DNA from: Saccharopolyspora gloriosae
Lineage (GTDB): Bacteria > Actinomycetota > Actinomycetes > Mycobacteriales > Pseudonocardiaceae
Reading direction: 5' to 3'
Assembly (NCBI RefSeq): GCF_014203325.1
Contig: NZ_JACHIV010000001.1
Location: forward strand, 1,551,501-1,615,500
Length of the DNA stretch: 64,000 nt
Under the pieces are notes generated by a model, which ran no database searches, had not been told where the DNA came from, and worked only from the letters and a program-made list of their open reading frames with translations. Below are positions 52,117 to 59,165 of the stretch, one piece after another; positions within the stretch are counted from its first letter, which is position 1; the number at the start of each line of letters is the position of its first letter. Made by a program: the position numbers and the translations under genes.

Positions 52117-53217
52117 TCAGCGGCTCGGCTTGGTGATGGTGCCGTAGTTGAGGCCGCCGTGGGTGAAGGTCGGGACGACCGGCCACTGGCGCTTCCAGGG
52201 GGCGCACTCCGAGGACGGGATGATCTGCAGCCAGCGGGAGTCCTTCGGCGAGCGCGACGCCATCGCCTTCTCCTTGACCATCGAGTCGTACTGGTCGAGC
52301 GAGTCCTCCAGGGTGTTGGCGTTGAGCACCACTTCCCGGTTGAAGAACCGCGCCTGCTGCTTCACGCCGGGGATCTTGGACAGCTCGGGCTGCCAGCTGT
52401 CGGCGGCCATGCCGTTCTCCGAGGAGACCCACACGCCGTCGGGCGTGTTCACCACCAGCGAGTGGTTGCCGTCGGTGTGGCCGGGTGTCCACAGCAGGCT
52501 GACGCCGACGCCGAGCTCGACGTCGCCGTCGATGACTTCGAGCCGTTCGGCGGGCACGCCGTCCATGCCGCCGTCGACGTACCAGGCCCACTGCATCGGG
52601 TGCGGCGCCTCGAAGGTGCCGAGTTCCTTGCGGTGCACCAGGAGCTTGCCGTTCGGGAACAGCGGCGCGCGCGGTTCCCGCTCGCCGGGGATGACCTGAT
52701 CGCTGCCCATGATCATCCGGACGTCCTGGACGTGCAGGTGGTCGAAGCTCACGTAGTCGACGTCGTCGTTGTGCAGGCCCAGGCGGGGCAGCACGGCGTC
52801 CGGGTCGTTGTAGTACTTGGCGAAGACCTTGTCGGAGAGGAAGTCGCCCGCCATCTTCTGGAGCTTGCCGTAGAACGGTGCTTCGGCGGAGCCCGCGGCG
52901 ACCGTCGGTTCCCACACGAGCGTCTTGAGCTCGCCGTCGAAGCCCTCGAACTGGATCACGAACATCCGGTTGATGATCGAGATCATCGGGTTGATCGACA
53001 GGTTGTATCCCTGGAAGGCGTACCGGGAGGGGTAGGGCGCGGCGGCGATGTCGACGCTGCGGATGCCCGCGACGGTGCCCTGCCGGACGAACCGCTCGCG
53101 GTAGGCCTCGGCCGCCGAGCGCACCGCTTCCAGGCGCTTGCCGCGCGGCCAGATGTCGTGCACGCCGTCGAACTCGGGGATCGGGCGGACCGTCTGCGGG
53201 GTGACGTTCGCGGTCAT
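52117..53217 (-). CDS. MBL-fold metallohydrolase
   Basis: 366 residues. Metallo-beta-lactamase fold with a variant metal motif FDHLHVQDVRMIMG (HLHVQD instead of HxHxDH), VPGE-containing loops, LLWTPGHTDGNHSLVV and a long C-terminal extension (HANTLEDSLDQYDSMVKEKA-type region). The altered first motif leaves the metal site uncertain. Its ATG overlaps the stop of the upstream SDR gene by 4 bp, so the two form an operon that a divergent TetR gene probably regulates. Confidence 0.82.
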   Translation of the reverse strand: MTANVTPQTVRPIPEFDGVHDIWPRGKRLEAVRSAAEAYRERFVRQGTVAGIRSVDIAAAPYPSRYAFQGYNLSINPMISIINRMFVIQFEGFDGELKTLVWEPTVAAGSAEAPFYGKLQKMAGDFLSDKVFAKYYNDPDAVLPRLGLHNDDVDYVSFDHLHVQDVRMIMGSDQVIPGEREPRAPLFPNGKLLVHRKELGTFEAPHPMQWAWYVDGGMDGVPAERLEVIDGDVELGVGVSLLWTPGHTDGNHSLVVNTPDGVWVSSENGMAADSWQPELSKIPGVKQQARFFNREVVLNANTLEDSLDQYDSMVKEKAMASRSPKDSRWLQIIPSSECAPWKRQWPVVPTFTHGGLNYGTITKPSR

Positions 53218-54059
53218 CGTTCGGAGCTCCCATCGGGGTCGGTGACGGCACGGTTCTCGTAGCTGTGCCGGGCCGTCTTGTCGGTGACGGCCAGGACCTG
53301 GTTCGGCACCGCGGTGCGCAGCAGGCGGAAGCGGGCCGGGTCCGGCAGCACCGCCGCGAGTCGCGCGGCGAGGCCCATGCGCCGCGGCAGGGCCACTTCG
53401 AAGCGCGGACGCCGGATGACGCCGAGCACGGCGCGCGCGACCTCCGCGGGGGTCAGCCTGCGCACCGGCCCGGTGGCGGTCCCGGCGGCGAGTTCGGTCT
53501 CCACGACTCCCGGCAGCACCACGGAGAGCCGGACGCCGCTGCCGTGCAGCTCGGTGCGCACGGCGTTGAGGTACCCGTAGACGGCGTGCTTGGTGGCCGC
53601 GTAGGTGGCTTCGCCCGCGGGGGCGAGCTTCGCGGCCCCGGAGGCGATGGTGACGATCTGGCCGCGCCCGCGCGCCCGCATCGCGGGCGCGGCGAGCCGG
53701 ACCCCGCGGATCACTCCGAGCAGGTTGACGTCCACCTGGCGCCGCGCGGCGTCCTCGGGCTCCTCGTCGAACGGGCCGACCCACATCACGCCCGCGTTGT
53801 TGACCAGCACGTCGACCGGGCCCCAGCGCTGCTCGACCGCGTCCAGGAACGCGGTGAACGAGGGGGTGTCGGTGACGTCCACGGGGAACGCGGCGACGTC
53901 GCCGGGCAGTGCGCGCGCGGTGTCGCGGGCGGCGTCGAGGTCGCGGTCGCCGAGCGCGACGCGGGCGCCCGCCGCGGCCAGTTCGCGGGCGATCTCGCGC
54001 CCGATCCCCCTGGCGGCGCCGGTCACGGCGATGACCAGTCCGGCCGGTGTCGGCTGCAC
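53214..54059 (-). CDS. Short-chain dehydrogenase/reductase
   Basis: 281 residues from GTG 54059, with AGGAGG upstream. Cofactor motif TGAARGIG, NNAG, catalytic Ser in TIASGAAK, YAATK with Tyr and Lys. GDRDLD after strand 2 suggests NAD(H) preference. The C-terminal part (VALPRRMGLAARLAAVLP) is a longer extension than in classical 250-residue SDRs, as in actinobacterial SDRs acting on hydrophobic substrates. Operon with the MBL gene; palindrome at 54086-54107 lies 27 bp upstream. Confidence 0.88.
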   Translation of the reverse strand: MQPTPAGLVIAVTGAARGIGREIARELAAAGARVALGDRDLDAARDTARALPGDVAAFPVDVTDTPSFTAFLDAVEQRWGPVDVLVNNAGVMWVGPFDEEPEDAARRQVDVNLLGVIRGVRLAAPAMRARGRGQIVTIASGAAKLAPAGEATYAATKHAVYGYLNAVRTELHGSGVRLSVVLPGVVETELAAGTATGPVRRLTPAEVARAVLGVIRRPRFEVALPRRMGLAARLAAVLPDPARFRLLRTAVPNQVLAVTDKTARHSYENRAVTDPDGSSER

Positions 54060-54085
54060 GGTTCCTCCTGGTCGTCGGAGCACAT

Positions 54086-54107
54086 TCTGACACGGCGTCA
54101 TGTCAGA
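54086..54107. promoter_or_regulatory. TetR-type operator in the SDR/TetR divergent region
   Basis: Perfect 7-bp arms TCTGACA and TGTCAGA separated by 8 bp. The spacing and TGACA-type half-sites are common for TetR repressors. It sits between the SDR gene (minus) and the TetR gene (plus), so one site could control both. Confidence 0.7.
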
Positions 54108-54152
54108 TGGCCGGTAGACTAGCCGAGTCCGATCGGCGGTGGAAGGGGCGAG

Positions 54153-54800
54153 ATGGTGCGGGAGAACGCCGGTGGCGGGCGCCGGTACGCGGGGCTGGCC
54201 CCGGCGGAACGGGCGCGGCAGCGCCGGACGGCCCTGCTCGACGCCGCCGAAGACCTCTTCGGCACCCAGGGGTACCGGGCGACCTCGGTCAAGCAGGTGT
54301 GCACCCGGGCCGGGCTGACCGAGCGGTACTTCTACGAGTCCTTCCGCGGCCGGGAAGCCGCGCTGGTCGCCGTGTACGACCACCTCGTCGACGGCCTGCG
54401 CTCGGCGACGCTGAACTCGATCGCCGGCGTGGCGCGCTCCGAGTTCGCCGACCGCGGCCTGGCCGCCTTCATCGACTTCCTCACCGCCGACGAGCGGCGC
54501 GCCAAGATCGTGCTCATCGAGGTCGTCGGCGTCTCACCGGAACTGGAGGTGCGGCGCCACGCGGTGCTGACCGAGTTCGCGGGCCTGGTCGCCGAGATGT
54601 GGCTCGCCTCGGAGGAGGTCACCGCGCTGCACCGGACGACGGCGATGGGTCTCGTCGGCGGCGTGAACTACCTGCTCGTCGACTGGCTCAACACCGGCAC
54701 CCCGCAGCGTCCCGCCGAACTCCTCGCGGCGTGCAAGGTGCTGTTCCTCGGAGCGAAGGAGCAGCTGGCCTCGGGATCTTCTCCAGCCCGGCCCGCTTAG
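54153..54800 (+). CDS. TetR-family regulator
   Basis: 215 residues. N-terminal helix-turn-helix: QRRTALLDAAEDLFGTQGYRATSVKQVCTRAGLTERYFYESFRGREAALVAVYDHL. The ligand domain (GLAAFIDFLTADERRAKIVLIEVVGVSPELEVRRHAV) resembles TetR proteins that sense acyl or aromatic compounds in actinobacteria, but the ligand is unknown. Divergent from the SDR-MBL operon with the shared operator at 54086-54107. ATG at 54153. Confidence 0.9.
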   Translation: MVRENAGGGRRYAGLAPAERARQRRTALLDAAEDLFGTQGYRATSVKQVCTRAGLTERYFYESFRGREAALVAVYDHLVDGLRSATLNSIAGVARSEFADRGLAAFIDFLTADERRAKIVLIEVVGVSPELEVRRHAVLTEFAGLVAEMWLASEEVTALHRTTAMGLVGGVNYLLVDWLNTGTPQRPAELLAACKVLFLGAKEQLASGSSPARPA

Positions 54801-54891
54801 CGAGGTCGAGTTTCGGCCGTCCTCTTAGGACGACAGCCGAGGTGGCTGCTCCGGCGGATCTGCGGCTGCCGGCCGGAAGGCCGGTGCGGGC

Positions 54892-55557
54892 TCAGTCCCC
54901 GGCGTCGTCGGCGGGCGGGGTGGCGGGGGCGAGCCACATGCCGGTGATCGCGTCGACCAGGCCGCAGGACGCCTCGTGCCAGCCCGAGCGGGGCGTCGGG
55001 GTCGCTTCGGCGAGGGCGCGCTCGCGTTCGGCGCACATGTGCATGATGAGCTGGCGGACCATGTCGTAGCGCTCGGCGCGCACCTCGGCGGGCAGCTCCG
55101 GCAGGCAGCGGTCCATCCCGGCCAGCACCTCGTGCAGCGTGGGCGAGGTCAGCGCCTCCTCCACCATGATCGGGCGGAAACCGGGGTCGGTCATGACCTG
55201 GGCGGCGAACCGGGCGAACCAGGTCGGGGCGCCGAGTTCGTCGAGGTGCCGGGTGAACGGGTGGACGAAGCACGCGACCCAGTCCCGCACGTCGGTGGAG
55301 TCGCCGGCCTGCTCGACCAGCCGCACCCGCAGCCGCTCGACGTCCTCGGCGTGCTTGCGCACGATCGCCCGCACCAGATCCGTCTTGGTGCCGAAGTGGT
55401 AGCCGACGGCCGCGTTGTTGCCCTGGCCCGCCGCTTCGCTCACCTGCCGGTTGGAGACGGCGAACAGGCCGTGCTCGGCGAACAGGCGCTCGGCTGTGCA
55501 GAGGATCCGCTCCCTGGTCGCCTCGGCCCGTTCGGTTCGCGCCGTTCTCTCGCTCAC
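54892..55557 (-). CDS. TetR-family regulator
   Basis: 221 residues from GTG 55557 with GAGGTGG upstream. Helix-turn-helix: TRERILCTAERLFAEHGLFAVSNRQVSEAAGQGNNAAVGYHFGTKTDLVRAIVRKH. The long C-terminal domain contains VACFVHPFTRHLDELGAPTWFARFAAQVMTDPGF. It is divergent from the SPFH gene and a perfect 12-bp palindrome (55673-55684) lies in between. Likely represses the SPFH gene and itself; no ligand can be named. Confidence 0.88.
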   Translation of the reverse strand: MSERTARTERAEATRERILCTAERLFAEHGLFAVSNRQVSEAAGQGNNAAVGYHFGTKTDLVRAIVRKHAEDVERLRVRLVEQAGDSTDVRDWVACFVHPFTRHLDELGAPTWFARFAAQVMTDPGFRPIMVEEALTSPTLHEVLAGMDRCLPELPAEVRAERYDMVRQLIMHMCAERERALAEATPTPRSGWHEASCGLVDAITGMWLAPATPPADDAGD

Positions 55558-55672
55558 CGCCACCACCTCGCGCCGGTACTTCCGCGCCGCCCCGGTGGCG
55601 GCTCTCGTCGGGCCGATCCTATTCCGTGCCGTCCCGCTGCTGACCTGGGCTCCTCGAACGAGCCGAGGGAAA

Positions 55673-55684
55673 AGTGATATCACT
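55673..55684. promoter_or_regulatory. Palindromic operator AGTGATATCACT
   Basis: A perfect 12-bp palindrome in the TetR/SPFH divergent region, next to a TATGCT -10-like hexamer reading toward the SPFH gene. AT-rich in a GC-rich context. Confidence 0.7.
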
Positions 55685-55731
55685 ATGCTACTGTTGTGCA
55701 AGTTGAACGATCACTACGTGCAGGGGACACC

Positions 55732-56649
55732 ATGACCGCTCAGGTGGAAGCGCGGGAACGCGGAAAGATCCAGATGCCGGAATCGCCGGTGGTGGAACGG
55801 CCGGGATTCCGGGCGTCCGGCGTGCCGATGGCCGGGCTCTCGCTGCTGCTCGTCCTCGGCGGGGGAGCGGTGCTCACCTACGGCCTCATCGTCGAGACCG
55901 TGCTGCCGCTCGCCGTCGGGAGCGTGGTCGGGCTCATCGGACTGGTGCTGCTCGGCGGGCTCGTCGCCGTGGCTCCCGGTGAAGCGCGCGTGCTGCAGTT
56001 CCTCGGCAACTACACGGGAACGGTGCGCCCGGCCGGACTGCACTGGGTGAACCCGTTCAGCAGCAAGACGAAGGTCTCCACCCGGATCCGCAACCACGAG
56101 ACCGCCGTGATGAAGGTCAACGACTCCGACGGCAACCCGATCGAGATCGCCGCCGTCGTCGTCTGGCAGGTCGCCGACACCGCGCAGGCCTCGTTCGCGG
56201 TGGACAGCTTCGTGGAGTTCGTGGAGACCCAGACCGAGACGGCGGTGCGCCACATCGCCACCAGCTACCCCTACGACGGCGAGGGCGAGCACCCGTTCTC
56301 GCTGCGGGAGAACGCCGAGGAGATCACCGGCAAGCTCTCCGCCGAGATCGCCGCGCGCGTCGAGGCCGCCGGCGTCGACGTGGTCGAATCCAGGCTGACC
56401 CACCTCGCCTACGCCCCGGAGATCGCCCAGGCCATGCTCCAGCGCCAGCAGGCCGGAGCGGTCGTGGCGGCGCGGGAGCGGATCGTCGAAGGCGCCGTCG
56501 GCATGGTCGACCTGGCCCTGCAGCGGCTCTCCGAACGGGAGGTCGTCGAACTCGACGAGGAGCGCAAGGCGGCGATGGTCAGCAACCTGCTCGTCGTGCT
56601 CTGCGGCGACACTCAGCCGGTTGTGAACACCGGGTCGTTGTATCACTGA
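55732..56649 (+). CDS. SPFH/Band-7 domain membrane protein
   Basis: 305 residues. N-terminal two hydrophobic helices ([42 protein letters not shown]), then [76 protein letters not shown], the classic SPFH start, then coiled coil rich in Glu/Ala ([40 protein letters not shown]). Flotillin-like scaffold. In many actinobacteria an Arc/HicB-like gene follows directly; here it lies 342 bp downstream beyond a repeat. ATG at 55732. Confidence 0.9.
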   Translation: MTAQVEARERGKIQMPESPVVERPGFRASGVPMAGLSLLLVLGGGAVLTYGLIVETVLPLAVGSVVGLIGLVLLGGLVAVAPGEARVLQFLGNYTGTVRPAGLHWVNPFSSKTKVSTRIRNHETAVMKVNDSDGNPIEIAAVVVWQVADTAQASFAVDSFVEFVETQTETAVRHIATSYPYDGEGEHPFSLRENAEEITGKLSAEIAARVEAAGVDVVESRLTHLAYAPEIAQAMLQRQQAGAVVAARERIVEGAVGMVDLALQRLSEREVVELDEERKAAMVSNLLVVLCGDTQPVVNTGSLYH

Positions 56650-56651
56650 CG

Positions 56652-56935
56652 GTGGTTTTGCTGGTTTGGTGGTCGGGTGGCGGAACCTCAGCTTCCTTCT
56701 CGCTGCGGGATCTTTTTCCCGAGTGGCTCCGCCACGAGGGAAAAAGCTGTCCTCGCGAGAAGGAAGCTGAGAACCCGCGGGTGGTCGGCTTTGGGACGTG
56801 GGCTATGTGCTTCGCACATACAGGCACGGCTTCGCCGCAAGGCAGGCTTGCTTCGCCGCCCAAGGCACGGCTTCGCCGCTAGGCACGGCCTTCGGCCGCA
56901 AGGCAGGCGTGGCTTCGCCGCCCGCCGAGCGGGTT
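56652..56935 (+). repeat. Dispersed hairpin element, copy D
   Basis: Core 56680-56778 (99 nt): arms CTCAGCTTCCTTCTCGC and GCGAGAAGGAAGCTGAG, complementary over 17 bp, with GCGG/CCGC outside and inner TTTTTCCC..GGGAAAAA. The tail carries TATGTGC-TTC-GCACATA (56804-56820) and several CGGC-TTC-GCCG-type hairpins. It begins right after the SPFH stop and accounts for the gene-free stretch between the SPFH gene and the Arc-like gene. Confidence 0.9.
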
Positions 56936-56991
56936 CGCTGGGGGAAGAACGAGGTTGTAGTGCTCTGCTGGAACGATCACTGAGGCGGGAC

Positions 56992-57210
56992 ATGGCCGCA
57001 CGGAAGGGTTTTCTCCTCCGGTTGGACCCGGCGATCCACGATGCGCTGGCCCGGTGGGCGCAGGACGAGTTGCGCAGCACCAACGCGCAGATCGAGTTCG
57101 TGCTGCGGCGGGCGCTGGCCGATGCCGGTCGGCTCCCGTCGGACGCGGGCGGTCCCGCCCGGCGCGGGCGGCCGCCGAAGTCCGAACAGGACTCGAACGA
57201 ACTCGGCTGA
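56992..57210 (+). CDS. Small Arc/HicB-like protein
   Basis: 72 residues. FLLRLDPAIHDALARWAQDELRSTNAQIEFVLRRALADAGR is a ribbon-helix-helix-like sequence as found in Arc and HicB-type proteins; the tail is basic (GPARRGRPPKSEQ). This type of protein is frequently encoded directly behind SPFH genes in actinobacteria and may bind DNA or regulate the SPFH protein. ATG at 56992, GAGGCGGGA upstream. A repeat separates it from its usual partner. Confidence 0.8.
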   Translation: MAARKGFLLRLDPAIHDALARWAQDELRSTNAQIEFVLRRALADAGRLPSDAGGPARRGRPPKSEQDSNELG

Positions 57211-57325
57211 ACGGCCGGTGCGCGCGGCCTGATGACCGATCCGCGGTGCTGCGGTGGCGGTCGAGGATGGGTGTCGAGCCGGGGACGAACCCCGGCGGTC
57301 AGCTCATCCGCACGAAAGCGACGCC

Positions 57326-58342
57326 ATGCCTGAAGCCGAGATCGTCCGCCCCGACCGCACACCACCGGACGCCGAAGCGCGTCCCGCGCCGCGGATCGGT
57401 GAGCTCGACGCGGTGCGCGGCATGGCGCTGTGCGGAATCCTCTTCGTCAACATCCCGCCCGCCATGATGATGACGGGGACCCTCGACCTCCAGCGGCTTC
57501 CGATACCGCACCTGCTGGACCTGTTCGTCCAGCAGCGGTTCTTCCCCATCTTCTCGCTGCTGTTCGGCGTGGGGTTCGGACTGTTCCTCACGAGCGCCGC
57601 GAATCGCTCCGCGCGGCCGCGGGTGCTGCTGGCCCGCCGGCTGCTGGCGCTGCTGGTGCTCGGGGTGGGGCACGCGTTCCTGCACCCCGGTGAGGCGCTG
57701 ACGCCGTACGCGGTGTTCGGGCTGCTCCTCCTGCTGCCGCTGAGCTGGGCGAGCCGCTGGGTGAACCTGGTGATCGGCGCGGGGCTGATCGGCGGCACCA
57801 CGGCCTGCTTCGGCGGCGGGCTGCTGTCGGTTCCGGGGCTGCTCGTGTTCGGATTCGCGCTCGCCCAGTTCGGAGTGCCGCAGCGGCTGCCCCGGCTCGG
57901 GTGGCAGCTCGGCGCGGTGTTCGCGGTGTCGCTGGCCGGTGCCGTCCCCGCGCTGATCGTGCAGGAGCAGCGGCCGCTGGAGGCCGGTTTCACCACCAGC
58001 TCCGGCGTCGCAGGGCTCTGCCTGGCCGCCGCTTACGTCACCGGACTGCTCCTGCTGCTGCGCACCCCGCTGCGCCGGGTGCTGGGCGGTGTGCTGGAAC
58101 CGCTGGGCCGGATGGCGCTGACGAACTACGTCACGGCCACCCTGCTGGTGCTCGCGCTGGGCGGGCTGATCGGGCTGCGCGACTCCAGCGCGTACGGCGT
58201 GATGCTGCTGCTGGCAGTGGGAATCCTCGCGGTGCAGCTGCTGTGGAGCAGGTTGTGGCTCGCGCACTTCCGGCAGGGGCCGTTGGAGTGGGCCTGGCGC
58301 TGCGTCACCTGGTGGCGGATCGTTCCGCTGCGCCGGGCGTGA
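57326..58342 (+). CDS. DUF418-domain membrane protein
   Basis: 338 residues. N-terminal IGELDAVRGMALCGILFVNIPP is the DUF418/YeiB start; about nine hydrophobic helices follow, among them FFPIFSLLFGVGFGLFLT, and a C-terminal GRMALTNYVTATLLV plus LLWSRLWLAHFRQGPLEWAWRCVTWWRIVPLR, the DUF418 signature. The family is related to acyltransferase-3-like membrane proteins; its activity is unknown. ATG at 57326. Not clearly in an operon with the Arc-like gene 115 bp upstream. Confidence 0.88.
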   Translation: MPEAEIVRPDRTPPDAEARPAPRIGELDAVRGMALCGILFVNIPPAMMMTGTLDLQRLPIPHLLDLFVQQRFFPIFSLLFGVGFGLFLTSAANRSARPRVLLARRLLALLVLGVGHAFLHPGEALTPYAVFGLLLLLPLSWASRWVNLVIGAGLIGGTTACFGGGLLSVPGLLVFGFALAQFGVPQRLPRLGWQLGAVFAVSLAGAVPALIVQEQRPLEAGFTTSSGVAGLCLAAAYVTGLLLLLRTPLRRVLGGVLEPLGRMALTNYVTATLLVLALGGLIGLRDSSAYGVMLLLAVGILAVQLLWSRLWLAHFRQGPLEWAWRCVTWWRIVPLRRA

Positions 58343-58405
58343 GCCTGCGCCCGTCGCGGTCCGGTCAGGAGGTCGCGGGCCGGGCCGTGGCGTGCGCGGC
58401 AGGTC

Positions 58406-58603
58406 GTGATTCCCGCCGACCGGCCCGCGTTGCGCGGAACCGATTCAGCGACCGTGCGCGATCTCGCGCGGCGGCCGGGGCTGCTGCTGGTGCGTCCGGA
58501 CGGGCACCTCGCGGCGGCGGTGCGCGGCATCGATCCGGAACGGCCGACCGGGTGGCCGCGGGGCCGGCCGGCGCCTGCTCCGGTGCGTCCCGCAGTCGGC
58601 TGA
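58406..58603 (+). pseudogene. Possible remnant of a FAD-dependent monooxygenase C-terminus
   Basis: The short frame reads DLARRPGLLLVRPDGHLAAAVRG, similar to the C-terminal LLVRPDGxVAWR strand of aromatic-ring monooxygenases (PheA/TfdB type). The FAD-binding and catalytic domains are missing and no start or ribosome site is convincing. It may be a decayed fragment or chance similarity. Confidence 0.25.
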
Positions 58604-59165
58604 TCGAGTGGTTCGAAAACCGCGTCGCATTCCCCTCTGCGGCAGGTGGAAAAGAACCGCGCAGGTGGCCGAGGATCTGCGCGGCGCTTTTCGGCGGATT
58701 TGCGGGTCCATTCGGCCCACCGCCGTCCGTGTTCGTCGGTCACGGATCGCAACAACGTGGTCTCGTTGGTCCTCGTGGTCTCGGGTCCACTCACTCCTGA
58801 CCCGCCCGTCGGGTTGTGGCGATCACGGTGTTTTCGCTGCCCTCGCAAGTGAAAACGCTCCGTGACATGCGTCGTTGCGGAAGTGGGGAACGACTCCGGG
58901 GCCGAACGCCGACACCCTGATCATCTTCCGATAAAGTGCCTCGCGCAGGGGGGAATGCACTTCCGCTCGTGCTCGGCAGGAGCGGAAGACGACGGTGTGC
59001 GGAAGGAGCCGTGTCCCCGGGAAGACGCCTGTACAGGCCATCCATCGGCGAGACCTCCTGCCTGATTCCAGTCGGCTGGAAGAGTCCGGCGCCGCAGGCC
59101 GCGCCCGCAGGGACACGCACGCCTCCTCAACACACCACGTCAGATGACCGACAACGTGGAGCGCT
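58604..59165. other. 562-bp stretch with no supportable gene, upstream of the conservon
   Basis: Short open frames on both strands lack recognisable motifs. Near the right end, AAGTGC and GCACTT (about 58935-58965) form a loose dyad in a less GC-rich patch (CATCTTCCGATAAAGTG), which may belong to the conservon promoter. Confidence 0.4.

Noticed and set aside
58126-58848. 240-residue minus-strand frame over the DUF418 3' end and the following gap
   Set aside because: Half of it is antisense to DUF418 coding sequence and the remaining part has no family motif or ribosome site.
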